The position numbers and the translations under genes were made by a program. The notes below the pieces were generated by a model that had not been told where the DNA came from, did no database searches, and saw only the letters and a program-made list of their open reading frames with translations. Positions 14,497-21,999 of a DNA stretch of 48,021 nt are shown piece by piece (the stretch's first letter is position 1; the number at the start of each line of letters is the position of its first letter). The stretch lies in contig NZ_LR733562.1 of assembly GCF_902506265.1 (NCBI RefSeq), positions 1 through 48,021 on the forward strand, written 5' to 3'. Source of the DNA: Flavobacterium sp. 9AF. GTDB taxonomy: Bacteria; Bacteroidota; Bacteroidia; Flavobacteriales; Flavobacteriaceae.

Positions 14497-15477
14497 CTAT
14501 TTTGTATTAAATTCATCATGATCGTTAATAAATGTAATCTTTCTTGTTGGAGCAGTATTCACACGCAAATCAAAAATATCAAATCGATTGTAATGTCCTA
14601 AAATATCGTGCATTTGTTTCGGTTGGATGCATTTTGATAAATCAATTTCAGCATAAATAATACCTTCCTCATCAATTAAAGGTTCGCCAATTACAGCACC
14701 ATTCGGACCAATAAACCCAGAAAAAGCTGAATTTTTTCGTGTTAAAACTTCGTCAACATTAGGTACATCTTCTCGTAAAACTTCTTTAATTTCTTCAGAT
14801 ATTGTGGAACAAGATACAATAGTGAATAATTTTCCTTCGAAAGAATGAGCTGCTGCTCTAATTTTAATCGCTTCTGCCATATTGTAATCGGGTGGCGCAA
14901 CAGGCAACGAAATATAGTTGGCAATGTGTACCAATTCGCCTTGAGCTAATAATGTAAAGCGCGCTAAAGTATTGGTGTTTTCTCCACAAGCCAGTGTACC
15001 AAGTGGACCAACTTCCGTATCATATACTTTTAAAGAAGAACCGTCACCAGAAGTCCATGTTAATTTTTCTGCCCAAGTAGGTACTAATTTTCGGTGTTTA
15101 CCAATGAGTTTCCCTTGGTTGTCAATTATAATATTAGTATTGTAAATTTCGCCAAAAGAATTCCCTCTTTCATTTAATCCAATAACGATGTGAATATTAC
15201 AGTCTTTAGCTGCTTGAAACAAAGGCTGCATTGCTTCATCTTCCATTTTTACAGCAGCTTTATATAATTTTTCATACCACTGACTTCCTTGAACGGGTGT
15301 CATAATCCAGTTCCAATACGGATAACCCGCAATAAAGACTTCTGGAAATGCAATTAATTGCGCCCCATTATTACTAGCTTCTTTAATGAAAGTAATGGCT
15401 TTTGCAATTGTTTTTTCGACATCTAAAAAAACGGGAGCGGTTTGTACGGTTGCTGCTTTGAATTTTAAAAATTCCAT
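14497..15477 (-). CDS. Nitrilase-branch carbon-nitrogen hydrolase
   Basis: The 326-residue protein has the catalytic triad of the nitrilase superfamily: Glu46 in AFPEVFIAGYPYW, Lys130 in HRKLVPTWAEKLTW, and Cys164 in GTLACGENTN. The Lys- and Cys-region motifs and the length are those of true nitrilases rather than of the Nit/amidase branches, though CGENTN differs from the usual CWEN. It converts a C-N bond compound to an acid plus ammonia. Inside this operon a nitrile substrate is not obvious; hydrolysis of maleamate formed from an amino-substituted ring is an attractive but untested role. It lies between an S23 gene and the cupin dioxygenase. Confidence 0.88.
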   Translation of the reverse strand: MEFLKFKAATVQTAPVFLDVEKTIAKAITFIKEASNNGAQLIAFPEVFIAGYPYWNWIMTPVQGSQWYEKLYKAAVKMEDEAMQPLFQAAKDCNIHIVIGLNERGNSFGEIYNTNIIIDNQGKLIGKHRKLVPTWAEKLTWTSGDGSSLKVYDTEVGPLGTLACGENTNTLARFTLLAQGELVHIANYISLPVAPPDYNMAEAIKIRAAAHSFEGKLFTIVSCSTISEEIKEVLREDVPNVDEVLTRKNSAFSGFIGPNGAVIGEPLIDEEGIIYAEIDLSKCIQPKQMHDILGHYNRFDIFDLRVNTAPTRKITFINDHDEFNTK

Positions 15478-15492
15478 AAATTTTAAATTATC

Positions 15493-15874
15493 AATTACGA
15501 ATTATGAATTATTGCGAAGTGTTTTCTGAATAGAACCTATAATTTTCAATATCTCAGTTATATCTTCTAATAAATTTTCACTTTCTACTTTATTTAGATA
15601 GTTAGTATCTCTCAATAATCGAATCCAATAATGAGTTTCTCGAGCTTCTTTATAAGCTATAGTTAATTTTGCATAAAAATCTTTAGAAGATTGGCCTCCG
15701 ATTGCTTCTTCAATATTTGCACCGATTGAAATTGAAGTTCCACTTCTTAAAAGTTGTTTACTTAAAACAAACTCTTTTTTATCATTTGCTAAAAATTGAT
15801 AGATTTTTATAATTTTTACAGCAAAAGCATAACTCTTAATTTGAATTACATTGTCATTCTTCATATTCGTAATT
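15493..15874 (-). mobile_element. Candidate S23-carrying insertion unit, copy A
   Basis: An 11-bp terminal inverted repeat bounds the four-helix-bundle gene: AATTACGAATT at 15493-15503 and TATTCGTAATT at 15864-15874 (10 of 11 complementary). The left repeat contains part of the stop codon. The 382-bp unit sits between the thioesterase and nitrilase genes of a catabolic operon and is same-strand, so it should not block transcription. A second copy with the same ends is at 18450-18837. No transposase is encoded; mobility is inferred. Confidence 0.5.
15502..15864 (-). CDS. Four-helix-bundle (S23/IVP) protein, copy A
   Basis: The 120-residue protein matches the S23 ribosomal/IVP four-helix-bundle family, with the hallmark SKQLLRSGTSI..GANIEEAIGGQSSKDFYAKLTIAYKEARETHYW. 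Family members were first found encoded in 23S rRNA intervening sequences and are close in fold to Avd of diversity-generating retroelements. Function is unknown. It is very close to copy B (18473-18826): over 15630-15730 only five of 101 bases differ. Copy A has a 6-base tandem duplication (ATTGAA at 15725 and 15731) that inserts two residues, GTSISIGAN instead of GTSIGAN, in the most conserved region, which may affect folding. Confidence 0.88.
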   Translation of the reverse strand: MKNDNVIQIKSYAFAVKIIKIYQFLANDKKEFVLSKQLLRSGTSISIGANIEEAIGGQSSKDFYAKLTIAYKEARETHYWIRLLRDTNYLNKVESENLLEDITEILKIIGSIQKTLRNNS

Positions 15875-16296
15875 TACAATTTGTAATTCATAATTTTATT
15901 CTTTATTTCCTCGTTAAAAGGTTCCGATTTTATGCTATTTCTGTCTTCAGCTATTGTGACGTTTACCAAAGTGACTTCTCCTTCTAAAACCATTTGTTGG
16001 TTTTCGTTTACAAATTGAAAACCGCAAATCACAGCAGATGATTTTAGTTCCTTTACCCAAAGTGATTTTGTTAAGACTTCTCCTAAACGAGCTGCATTTT
16101 TAAACTGCACTTTTAAATCTACAGTTGGTATACCATTCGTATCATGCATTTTTGAAAAAGGCCTTTCTAAAGCTTCTTCAAACCAATCTTCTACTATATC
16201 GTTTAACATTTCTAAAAAGCGAGGATAGAATACAATTCCAGCGTAATCAATATGTTTAAAACGTATTTTTTCTTGTTTTATAAAAGGCTTATTCAT
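15874..16296 (-). CDS. 4-hydroxybenzoyl-CoA thioesterase-like hotdog protein
   Basis: The 140-residue protein is an acyl-CoA thioesterase of the 4HBT/YbgC type. The active-site segment is RFKHIDYAGIVFYPRFLEMLND, with the Asp and Tyr of the HxDYAG motif. It should hydrolyse the hydroxylated aryl-CoA made by the upstream monooxygenase, releasing the free hydroxy acid for ring cleavage. It overlaps the end of the preceding small secreted protein gene by 8 bases, so translation is probably coupled. The assignment to an aromatic thioester rests on the operon. Confidence 0.87.
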   Translation of the reverse strand: MNKPFIKQEKIRFKHIDYAGIVFYPRFLEMLNDIVEDWFEEALERPFSKMHDTNGIPTVDLKVQFKNAARLGEVLTKSLWVKELKSSAVICGFQFVNENQQMVLEGEVTLVNVTIAEDRNSIKSEPFNEEIKNKIMNYKL

Positions 16297-16858
16297 TTTT
16301 ATTATTGAATTTTGATTTTAATTCCAAACTTCTCTTTTCTGCTAATTTCGAATAATTTTCTTCTTCTTCTTTTGTATCAGTTAAATAAGTAATTCCGAAT
16401 TCCTCGAAAAGCTTTTGTTGGAACAACATACTATCTTCTAAAAACTTTAAATTTTTAGTCGCATAAGAATTAAAACAACCAAAACATAACTCAATATATC
16501 CCAGTATTTTATCTTCCTTGTTATAAAAAACGATTGTGTGTCTTGGAAAGTAGCAATCGGCTCTTTCATCAATATAATCATCTGTAGCAACTAAACTATT
16601 CTTTAGTTTTTTAATTTGCTTTTTGTTTAAAATAATTTTATTTCGTAAATATTTTTCAGGAAATGAGATCGCAACTACTTTACCTTTATTATAAATCATA
16701 TATCTTTTTTCACCTTCCCATTTAGTTAACTCTAGGAATGCATAGATTTCAATTTTTTTTGTTTGTTTGAAAATACAATTGATTAGTTTTTTATTTTCAT
16801 TTTGACTTATGCAAAAGAATAATTGAAACAGCGCAAGTATTAAAAAAATCTTTTTCAT
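16289..16858 (-). CDS. Small exported protein of unknown function
   Basis: The 189-residue protein has a clear signal peptide (MKKIFLILALFQLFFCISQ). The mature part has no catalytic motif I recognise. It contains the conserved-looking pattern DCYFPRHTIVFYNKEDKILGY followed by IELCFGCFNSYAT, with Cys residues spaced as in small Bacteroidota hypothetical proteins that share a 'PRH-IVFY ... IE-CF-C' pattern. The C-terminal ~45 residues are charged and probably helical. It lies 3 bases after the aryl-CoA ligase and overlaps the thioesterase start, so it is embedded in the catabolic operon. A role in uptake or a simple insertion are both possible. Confidence 0.75.
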   Translation of the reverse strand: MKKIFLILALFQLFFCISQNENKKLINCIFKQTKKIEIYAFLELTKWEGEKRYMIYNKGKVVAISFPEKYLRNKIILNKKQIKKLKNSLVATDDYIDERADCYFPRHTIVFYNKEDKILGYIELCFGCFNSYATKNLKFLEDSMLFQQKLFEEFGITYLTDTKEEEENYSKLAEKRSLELKSKFNNKNE

Positions 16859-16861
16859 AAT

Positions 16862-18442
16862 TTACTTCAACTTAAATCGTTGTATTTTTCCCGTTTCGGT
16901 TTTAGGCAAACATTCCCTAAAATGAATTACTCTAGGATATTTATAAGGAGCTGCTACTTCTTTGAACCACAATTGTATAGATTTAGCCAATTCATCTGAT
17001 GCTTTAAAAGTATCTTTTAACACAATATGTGCACATACAAGCATACCTCTTTCTGTATCAGGTAATCCAACAACTGCACATTCTAAAACTGCTTCATGTG
17101 TTAAAAGTACGGATTCTACTTCAATTGCAGCTATATTATAACCTGAAGAAATTATCATGTCATCGCCTCGAGCGACAAACCAATAATAGCCTTTTTCATC
17201 CTTTTTGAAAATATCACCCGTTATATTCCAACCCTTTTGAACGTATTCTTTTTGTTTTTCTTCCCGATTTAGATATTTACAACCTGTAATCCCTCTAACC
17301 GCTAATCTTCCCGTTTGATTTGCTGTTAATTCCTTTCCTTTTTCGTCAATTATTTTGGCTTCGTATCCTAAAATTGGTAAACCAGTTGCTCCTGGAATTC
17401 TATTTTCTTCATTGGATGAAATAAAAATATGTAGCATTTCTGTTGCACCAATACCATCAATTATTTTTAACCCAGTAGCATCATACCAATCTTCCCAAAC
17501 TTGAATAGGTAAAGTTTCACCAGCTGAAACACATCTTCTCAAACTAGAAACATCATATTCCGTTAATTTAGTAGTTAAGATGCGCCAAGCGGTAGGTGCA
17601 GTAAAACAAATAGTAATTTTATAGCGTTCTATGGCTTGTAATAAAACGTCTGGGCTTGGTTTTTCAATTAAAAAAGTAGAGGCCCCAAAATACATTGGGA
17701 ATAAAACCAAACCACCCAAGCCAAAAGTAAAGCCTAAAGGCGGACTACCCGTAAAAATATCTTCTTTTGTAGGTTGTAGCGAATAATTTGGAAAAGCTTC
17801 ACAAATATTCAAAATGTCTCGATGAAAATGGGCAGTCATTTTGGGAATTCCAGTTGTTCCAGATGTAAATCCAATGATAGCAACATCTTCAGCCTTTGAA
17901 TTATAATTTTCAAATATTGTTGGTTTTGAATTTACAGCAGCATTCCAATCATCCGTATCAAAATACACCACTTTTTTAAGAAAATCAGATTGTGTTAATT
18001 TCATTTCTTCTGCCAAATCAATATCACAAATGGCATGAGAAATTTCGGCACAATCTATTATTGTCTTTAATTCTTTAGCTCTGAGTAAAGGCATAGTTGC
18101 CACGACAATACCACCAGATTTTATTACTGCATACCAACAAGCGACCATCATCGGGTTATTTGCAGAACGTAATAAAACTCTGTTTCCAGATTGTAAGCCT
18201 AAATCGTCAACTAAATAATGTGCAATTTGATTAGACTTTTCTTTTAGTTGTTTGTACGTCCATTTTTCATCAAATGTTTGAATACAAATGGCATCTCCAT
18301 TACCATTTTCAATATGAAAATCCAATAATCGATATGCGCAGTTTAATTGTTCTGGATGTTGAAATTGAGGTAAATCCAAAAACTGATAATCCGATTGTAA
18401 ATCAGTAGTAGGTAAGTGGTTGTATGTGAATTTATCTATCAT
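16862..18442 (-). CDS. Aryl-CoA ligase, 2-aminobenzoate-CoA ligase type
   Basis: The 526-residue protein is an adenylate-forming ligase. The phosphate-binding loop is GFTSGTTGIPK (about 191-201), the aromatic pocket motif is IDGIGATEMLHIFISS (about 335-350), the hinge region is WFVARGDDMIISSGYNI and the catalytic Lys is Lys519 in ETGKIQR. The IGATEMLHIF pattern is typical of benzoate/2-aminobenzoate-CoA ligases. It would activate an ortho-substituted benzoate (anthranilate or salicylate) to the CoA thioester with ATP. It precedes the thioesterase and follows the fused hydroxylase across an S23 insertion. Substrate is an inference. Confidence 0.88.
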   Translation of the reverse strand: MIDKFTYNHLPTTDLQSDYQFLDLPQFQHPEQLNCAYRLLDFHIENGNGDAICIQTFDEKWTYKQLKEKSNQIAHYLVDDLGLQSGNRVLLRSANNPMMVACWYAVIKSGGIVVATMPLLRAKELKTIIDCAEISHAICDIDLAEEMKLTQSDFLKKVVYFDTDDWNAAVNSKPTIFENYNSKAEDVAIIGFTSGTTGIPKMTAHFHRDILNICEAFPNYSLQPTKEDIFTGSPPLGFTFGLGGLVLFPMYFGASTFLIEKPSPDVLLQAIERYKITICFTAPTAWRILTTKLTEYDVSSLRRCVSAGETLPIQVWEDWYDATGLKIIDGIGATEMLHIFISSNEENRIPGATGLPILGYEAKIIDEKGKELTANQTGRLAVRGITGCKYLNREEKQKEYVQKGWNITGDIFKKDEKGYYWFVARGDDMIISSGYNIAAIEVESVLLTHEAVLECAVVGLPDTERGMLVCAHIVLKDTFKASDELAKSIQLWFKEVAAPYKYPRVIHFRECLPKTETGKIQRFKLK

Positions 18443-18449
18443 TCTTTAT

Positions 18450-18837
18450 AATTACGAATTTTAAATTATGAATTATGAATTATGAACTGTTCTTTGGATA
18501 GAACCAATTATTCTAAGTAATTCATCAGCATCTTTTAACAAATTTTCTGCTTGTTCTTCACTTAAATAGTTTGTATCTTTTAAAAGGCGATTCCAATAAT
18601 GAGTTTCTCGAGCTTCTTTATATGCAATAGTTAATTTTGCATAAAAATCTTTAGAAGATTGTCCTCCAATAGCTTCTTCAATATTTGCACCGATTGAAGT
18701 TCCTGATTGTAATAGTTGTTTACTCAAAACGAATTCTTTCTTTTGTTCATGAAGAAATTGGTAATTTTTTACAATTTTTATTGCAAAAACATAACTTTTT
18801 ATTTGAACAACATTATCCTTTTTCATAATTCGTAATT
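18450..18837 (-). mobile_element. Candidate S23-carrying insertion unit, copy B
   Basis: A perfect 11-bp terminal inverted repeat, AATTACGAATT (18450-18460) and AATTCGTAATT (18827-18837), bounds the second four-helix-bundle gene. The left flank continues with a run of direct ATTATGA repeats. The 388-bp unit lies between the hydroxylase and ligase genes. Compare copy A at 15493-15874. Confidence 0.52.
18473..18826 (-). CDS. Four-helix-bundle (S23/IVP) protein, copy B
   Basis: The 117-residue protein is a second S23-family four-helix bundle with the canonical SKQLLQSGTSIGANIEEAIGG and KDFYAKLTIAYKEARETHYWNRLL segments. Unlike copy A it has no two-residue insertion. The central part is nearly identical in DNA to copy A, while the ends have diverged (HEQKK versus ANDKK, EEQAENLLKDADEL versus KVESENLLEDITEI). 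It lies alone between the hydroxylase and ligase genes and has no obvious link to aromatic metabolism. Confidence 0.9.
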   Translation of the reverse strand: MKKDNVVQIKSYVFAIKIVKNYQFLHEQKKEFVLSKQLLQSGTSIGANIEEAIGGQSSKDFYAKLTIAYKEARETHYWNRLLKDTNYLSEEQAENLLKDADELLRIIGSIQRTVHNS

Positions 18838-18850
18838 AATAATTCCTAAT

Positions 18851-21148
18851 TTATTTATGACTTTCAGGTTTTAAAGCTTTTTTCATGCCTTCTATCATTT
18901 TTCGTTCACTTCCTACAAATGGATACAAATGTGATTTTCCAGCTAAATATTGATTAGGAATATCGTTTGCATCGAAATTCTCATAAGCTTGTGCATTTCT
19001 TACAAAATAGGGATCGAGTAATAAAGGTCGGCCAAGAGCCACTAAATCGGCTTTTCCATTGATTAAAATGGTATTAATCTGGTCAATATCTTGAATATAG
19101 CCTGTTGTGATAGTTGGAATATGAACTTCATTTCGAACAGCATCTGAAAAAGGAACTTGCCACATTCTGCCTACTTGCGGTTGTTGATAAGAAACCGTAT
19201 TTCCTGTAGAAACATTGATAATATCAGCACCCACTTGTTTAAAAGCTTTAGCGATAATTAGAACCTCTTCTTCAGTAATTCCATTTTCAGCCCAATCTGA
19301 AGCTGAAATTCTAACCGACATTGGTTTGTTTTGTGGAAATACTTTTCGCATTTCTGTAAAAACTCGAATTGGAAATTTCAATCGGTTATCAATTGAGCCT
19401 CCAAATTCATCTTGACGAATATTAGTTAATGGAGATAAGAATGAAGCCAATAAGAATCCGTGATGCGCTTGTAATTCAATTAAATCAAATCCTGCTTCAT
19501 CGGCATTTTTAGCAGCTTGGACAAATTCAGTTGTGACTTTATCCATGTCATCAATTGTCATTTCTCTTGGCGTTCCCATTTTATCATTGAATGGAATAGG
19601 AGAAGCGGATAACAATTTCCACGGATTATCAATGGGTTCATTAGTTCCTTCCCAAGGTTTTTTAATGGCGCCTTTTCTTCCTGAATGACCTAATTGAATT
19701 CCGATTTTTGAAGTTGTATTTTGATGAATAAAATCTACCATTTTTCCCCATTTATATAATTGATTTTTAGAATAAATACCTGTACAACCTAAAGTAATTC
19801 TTCCGGTTTCAGAAACAGCAGTCATTTCAGTTAAAATTAATCCAACACCACCAATTGCTCTTGATGTGTAATGGGTGAAATGCCAATCGTTTATTTCTCC
19901 ATTTTCTGCTGAATATTGTCCCATAGGTGCCATTACAATCCGATTGTTCAATTCTAAATCACGCAATTTTAATTTTGTAAAAGCAGGAGGAGTTTCCCTC
20001 AATTGCGCTCGGGATGATATTTCGTTGAAATTTTCTAAAACTTTATCGGTAAACGATTTATCCCGAATACCTAAATTTTCAAAAGTTACTTTTTTTGAAC
20101 GTGTCATACAACCAAAAGCAAACTGAAGAAAATTATGTTGGTTGTGACGATTCATATTTTCAAACCAATCTAGAGAAACGTTAGCTGCATACTGAATCAT
20201 TTCAACTCGATTGCGTCTCGTTTTTTCGTATTGTTCAAAAGCAGCATGAACATTATTTTGATTAGCAACAACCGCATCTGATAGACCAATGGCACATTCC
20301 ATGGCTAGTTTAGTTCCTGAACCGATAGAATAGTGTGCGGTTGCTTTTGCATCACCTAAAAGTACAATGTTGTCTTTATACCATTTTTGATTGATAACAT
20401 GAGGAAATTGCCTCCAATGCGATTTATTAGTAATTAAATGATGACCGTCTAATTCTTGTTTAAAAATTTCTTCCAGTTTTTGAACTGTATCTTTTTCATT
20501 AGTCACTTCAAATTCTAATTTTTCAAAAGTTTCATTACTACATTCAAAAATCCATGTACTTCTTCCCGGTTCGTATTGATACGTATGCGCAACGATTAAA
20601 CCAGCAGGAGTGTTTCTAAAGAAATAAGTAAACGCATCGAGTGGACGAGTCGAACCCATCCAAACGAAGCGATTCTTTTTTAAAGTAACATTAGTTCCAA
20701 AATCTTTTTCAAATTGAGTACGAATTTGACTACCAATTCCGTCGGCAGCGACTATAATATCAGAATCATTGAATTGTGATAAATCATTTACATCGGCTTC
20801 AAAATGAAGATTTACACCTTCTTCTTTACATCTTTGATGTAAAAGTTGTAATAATTTCATTCGTGAACAACCACAAAAACCATTTCCCGTAATTCTAACA
20901 ATTTCACCATCACGAGCCACATCTAAATCATCCCAATAGGCAAAATTAGTTCGAATTAATTCATACGATTTTGGGTCTCGAGTTAAGAATTCACTTAAAG
21001 TTTCATCAGAAAACACAACTCCAAAACCAAAACTATCGTCGGATTTGTTACGTTCGTAAACATTTATTTCGCAATTAGGCATTGCTTTTTTAGTTAATAT
21101 AGAAAAGTAGAGTCCGCCTGGACCACCACCAATTACAGTTATTTTCAT
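18851..21148 (-). CDS. Fused aryl-CoA 5-hydroxylase / Old-Yellow-Enzyme-like reductase
   Basis: The 765-residue protein fuses two flavoenzymes. Residues 1 to ~370 are an FAD monooxygenase (IGGGPGGLYFSIL at residue 6, later VLLGDAKATAHYSIGSGTKLAME). Residues ~390-750 are an OYE-type FMN reductase (LELNNRIVMAPMGQYSAENG, GVGLILTEMTAVS, then LGHSGRKGA and DLIELQAHHGFLLASFLSP). The order matches 2-aminobenzoyl-CoA monooxygenase/reductase and the proteins annotated as bifunctional salicylyl-CoA 5-hydroxylase. It should hydroxylate an aryl-CoA at C5 using NAD(P)H and O2; ring reduction by the second domain is known for the anthraniloyl-CoA enzyme. The linker (residues ~377-385) is encoded by a REP-like repeat. 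It directly abuts the flavin reductase gene. Confidence 0.88.
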   Translation of the reverse strand: MKITVIGGGPGGLYFSILTKKAMPNCEINVYERNKSDDSFGFGVVFSDETLSEFLTRDPKSYELIRTNFAYWDDLDVARDGEIVRITGNGFCGCSRMKLLQLLHQRCKEEGVNLHFEADVNDLSQFNDSDIIVAADGIGSQIRTQFEKDFGTNVTLKKNRFVWMGSTRPLDAFTYFFRNTPAGLIVAHTYQYEPGRSTWIFECSNETFEKLEFEVTNEKDTVQKLEEIFKQELDGHHLITNKSHWRQFPHVINQKWYKDNIVLLGDAKATAHYSIGSGTKLAMECAIGLSDAVVANQNNVHAAFEQYEKTRRNRVEMIQYAANVSLDWFENMNRHNQHNFLQFAFGCMTRSKKVTFENLGIRDKSFTDKVLENFNEISSRAQLRETPPAFTKLKLRDLELNNRIVMAPMGQYSAENGEINDWHFTHYTSRAIGGVGLILTEMTAVSETGRITLGCTGIYSKNQLYKWGKMVDFIHQNTTSKIGIQLGHSGRKGAIKKPWEGTNEPIDNPWKLLSASPIPFNDKMGTPREMTIDDMDKVTTEFVQAAKNADEAGFDLIELQAHHGFLLASFLSPLTNIRQDEFGGSIDNRLKFPIRVFTEMRKVFPQNKPMSVRISASDWAENGITEEEVLIIAKAFKQVGADIINVSTGNTVSYQQPQVGRMWQVPFSDAVRNEVHIPTITTGYIQDIDQINTILINGKADLVALGRPLLLDPYFVRNAQAYENFDANDIPNQYLAGKSHLYPFVGSERKMIEGMKKALKPESHK
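19995..20019. repeat. REP-like palindrome, copy 5, inside a coding linker
   Basis: Twenty-five bases within the fused hydroxylase gene match the repeat at 13294-13318 at 22 positions; the three differences are all transitions (G to A and C to T on the plus strand). Read on the minus strand it encodes about SSRAQLRE, residues 377-385, between the monooxygenase and OYE domains. Confidence 0.7.
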
Positions 21149-21757
21149 TTAGTTGCGTTTAATGGAAAAAAGTTCACCTAAAGTTGCATAATTAGATCCT
21201 GCTAAACGAGCTACAGGTTTGTATTTGTCTAAATTAATTTTGTTATTCTCTAACAAAATAGCATCATCAATGTGCATAATTAGGATCTCACCAATAACAA
21301 CACAAGCTGTTTCATTTCCTTCCTTATCTTTAATAAAATAATGATGAATCATCTTACATTCAAAATGAACTACACTTTCTTTTACTCTTTTGGATTTTAC
21401 TGAATTTGAATCTATAGGAGTTACATTAGCAAGCTCAAATTCATCAATTTCCGGGCCTACATTTTGCGAGGTTGTGTTCATTTGTTCTACTACATCTTCT
21501 GTTACCAAGTTGACAACAAATTCATTTGTCTCTAAAACATTATTAAGTGTGTCTTTATTGGTATTATTATCTCTTCGAGTAGAAAAAACAACACAAGGAG
21601 GATCACTACTTACCATATTAAAATAAGAAAAAGGAGCTAAATTGTTAATGCCTTTTGCATCAATAGTGGAAATCCATCCGATAGGTCTGGGAATAATAGT
21701 ACCTGTGAGAAGTTTATAAAGAACTGAAGGATCGGTGTCCTGTGTATTATATTGCAT
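21149..21757 (-). CDS. Flavin reductase-like FMN-binding protein
   Basis: The 202-residue protein matches the flavin reductase (DIM6/NTAB) family: KLLTGTIIPRPIGWISTIDAKGINNLAPFSYFN near the start and CVVFSTRRDNNTNKDTLNNVLETNEFVVNL after it. It binds FMN and could supply reduced flavin or act as a small oxidoreductase. It is the first gene of the aromatic operon and its stop codon immediately precedes the hydroxylase ATG. The hydroxylase type does not strictly need a separate reductase, so its partner role is uncertain. No adjacent regulator is visible; the 215-base upstream region is AT-rich with only an imperfect -7 match. Confidence 0.88.
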   Translation of the reverse strand: MQYNTQDTDPSVLYKLLTGTIIPRPIGWISTIDAKGINNLAPFSYFNMVSSDPPCVVFSTRRDNNTNKDTLNNVLETNEFVVNLVTEDVVEQMNTTSQNVGPEIDEFELANVTPIDSNSVKSKRVKESVVHFECKMIHHYFIKDKEGNETACVVIGEILIMHIDDAILLENNKINLDKYKPVARLAGSNYATLGELFSIKRN

Positions 21758-21962
21758 ATGTGTTGTTGTTTTTACAAATTAAATAAAAATTATGCTATTT
21801 TTTTAATAATATATAAATAATAAGTAAAAAAAATATTAAAATCATATTGTTGTAATTTAAAGAAAACGAAGATTTTTAAGTTGCTATTTTTTTATGAATT
21901 AAGATTAAATTTTAAATAACTATTTGTTAATCTAGTTTTTAAATATCTCATTTTATATTTTG

Positions 21963-21970
21963 TAATTTTG
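21963..21970 (+). promoter_or_regulatory. Predicted -7 box of the small lipoprotein gene
   Basis: TAATTTTG fits TAnnTTTG. Transcription would begin near 21977, downstream of the ATG at 21973, which supports translation from the ATG at 22000. Confidence 0.5.
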
Positions 21971-21999
21971 AAATGGTACAAACAAACAATATTTTTAAC

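Noticed and set aside
15493..18837. A diversity-generating retroelement, because Avd is a related four-helix bundle
   Set aside because: No reverse transcriptase, template repeat or variable repeat is present.
11470..21757. A biosynthetic gene cluster for a natural product
   Set aside because: The ligase, hydroxylase, dioxygenase, FAH and isomerase order is that of breakdown; there is no carrier protein, transporter or tailoring set.
21973..21999. Alternative start of the small lipoprotein
   Set aside because: A -7 box at 21963-21970 would start transcription after this ATG, and the downstream ATG gives a normal lipoprotein signal.
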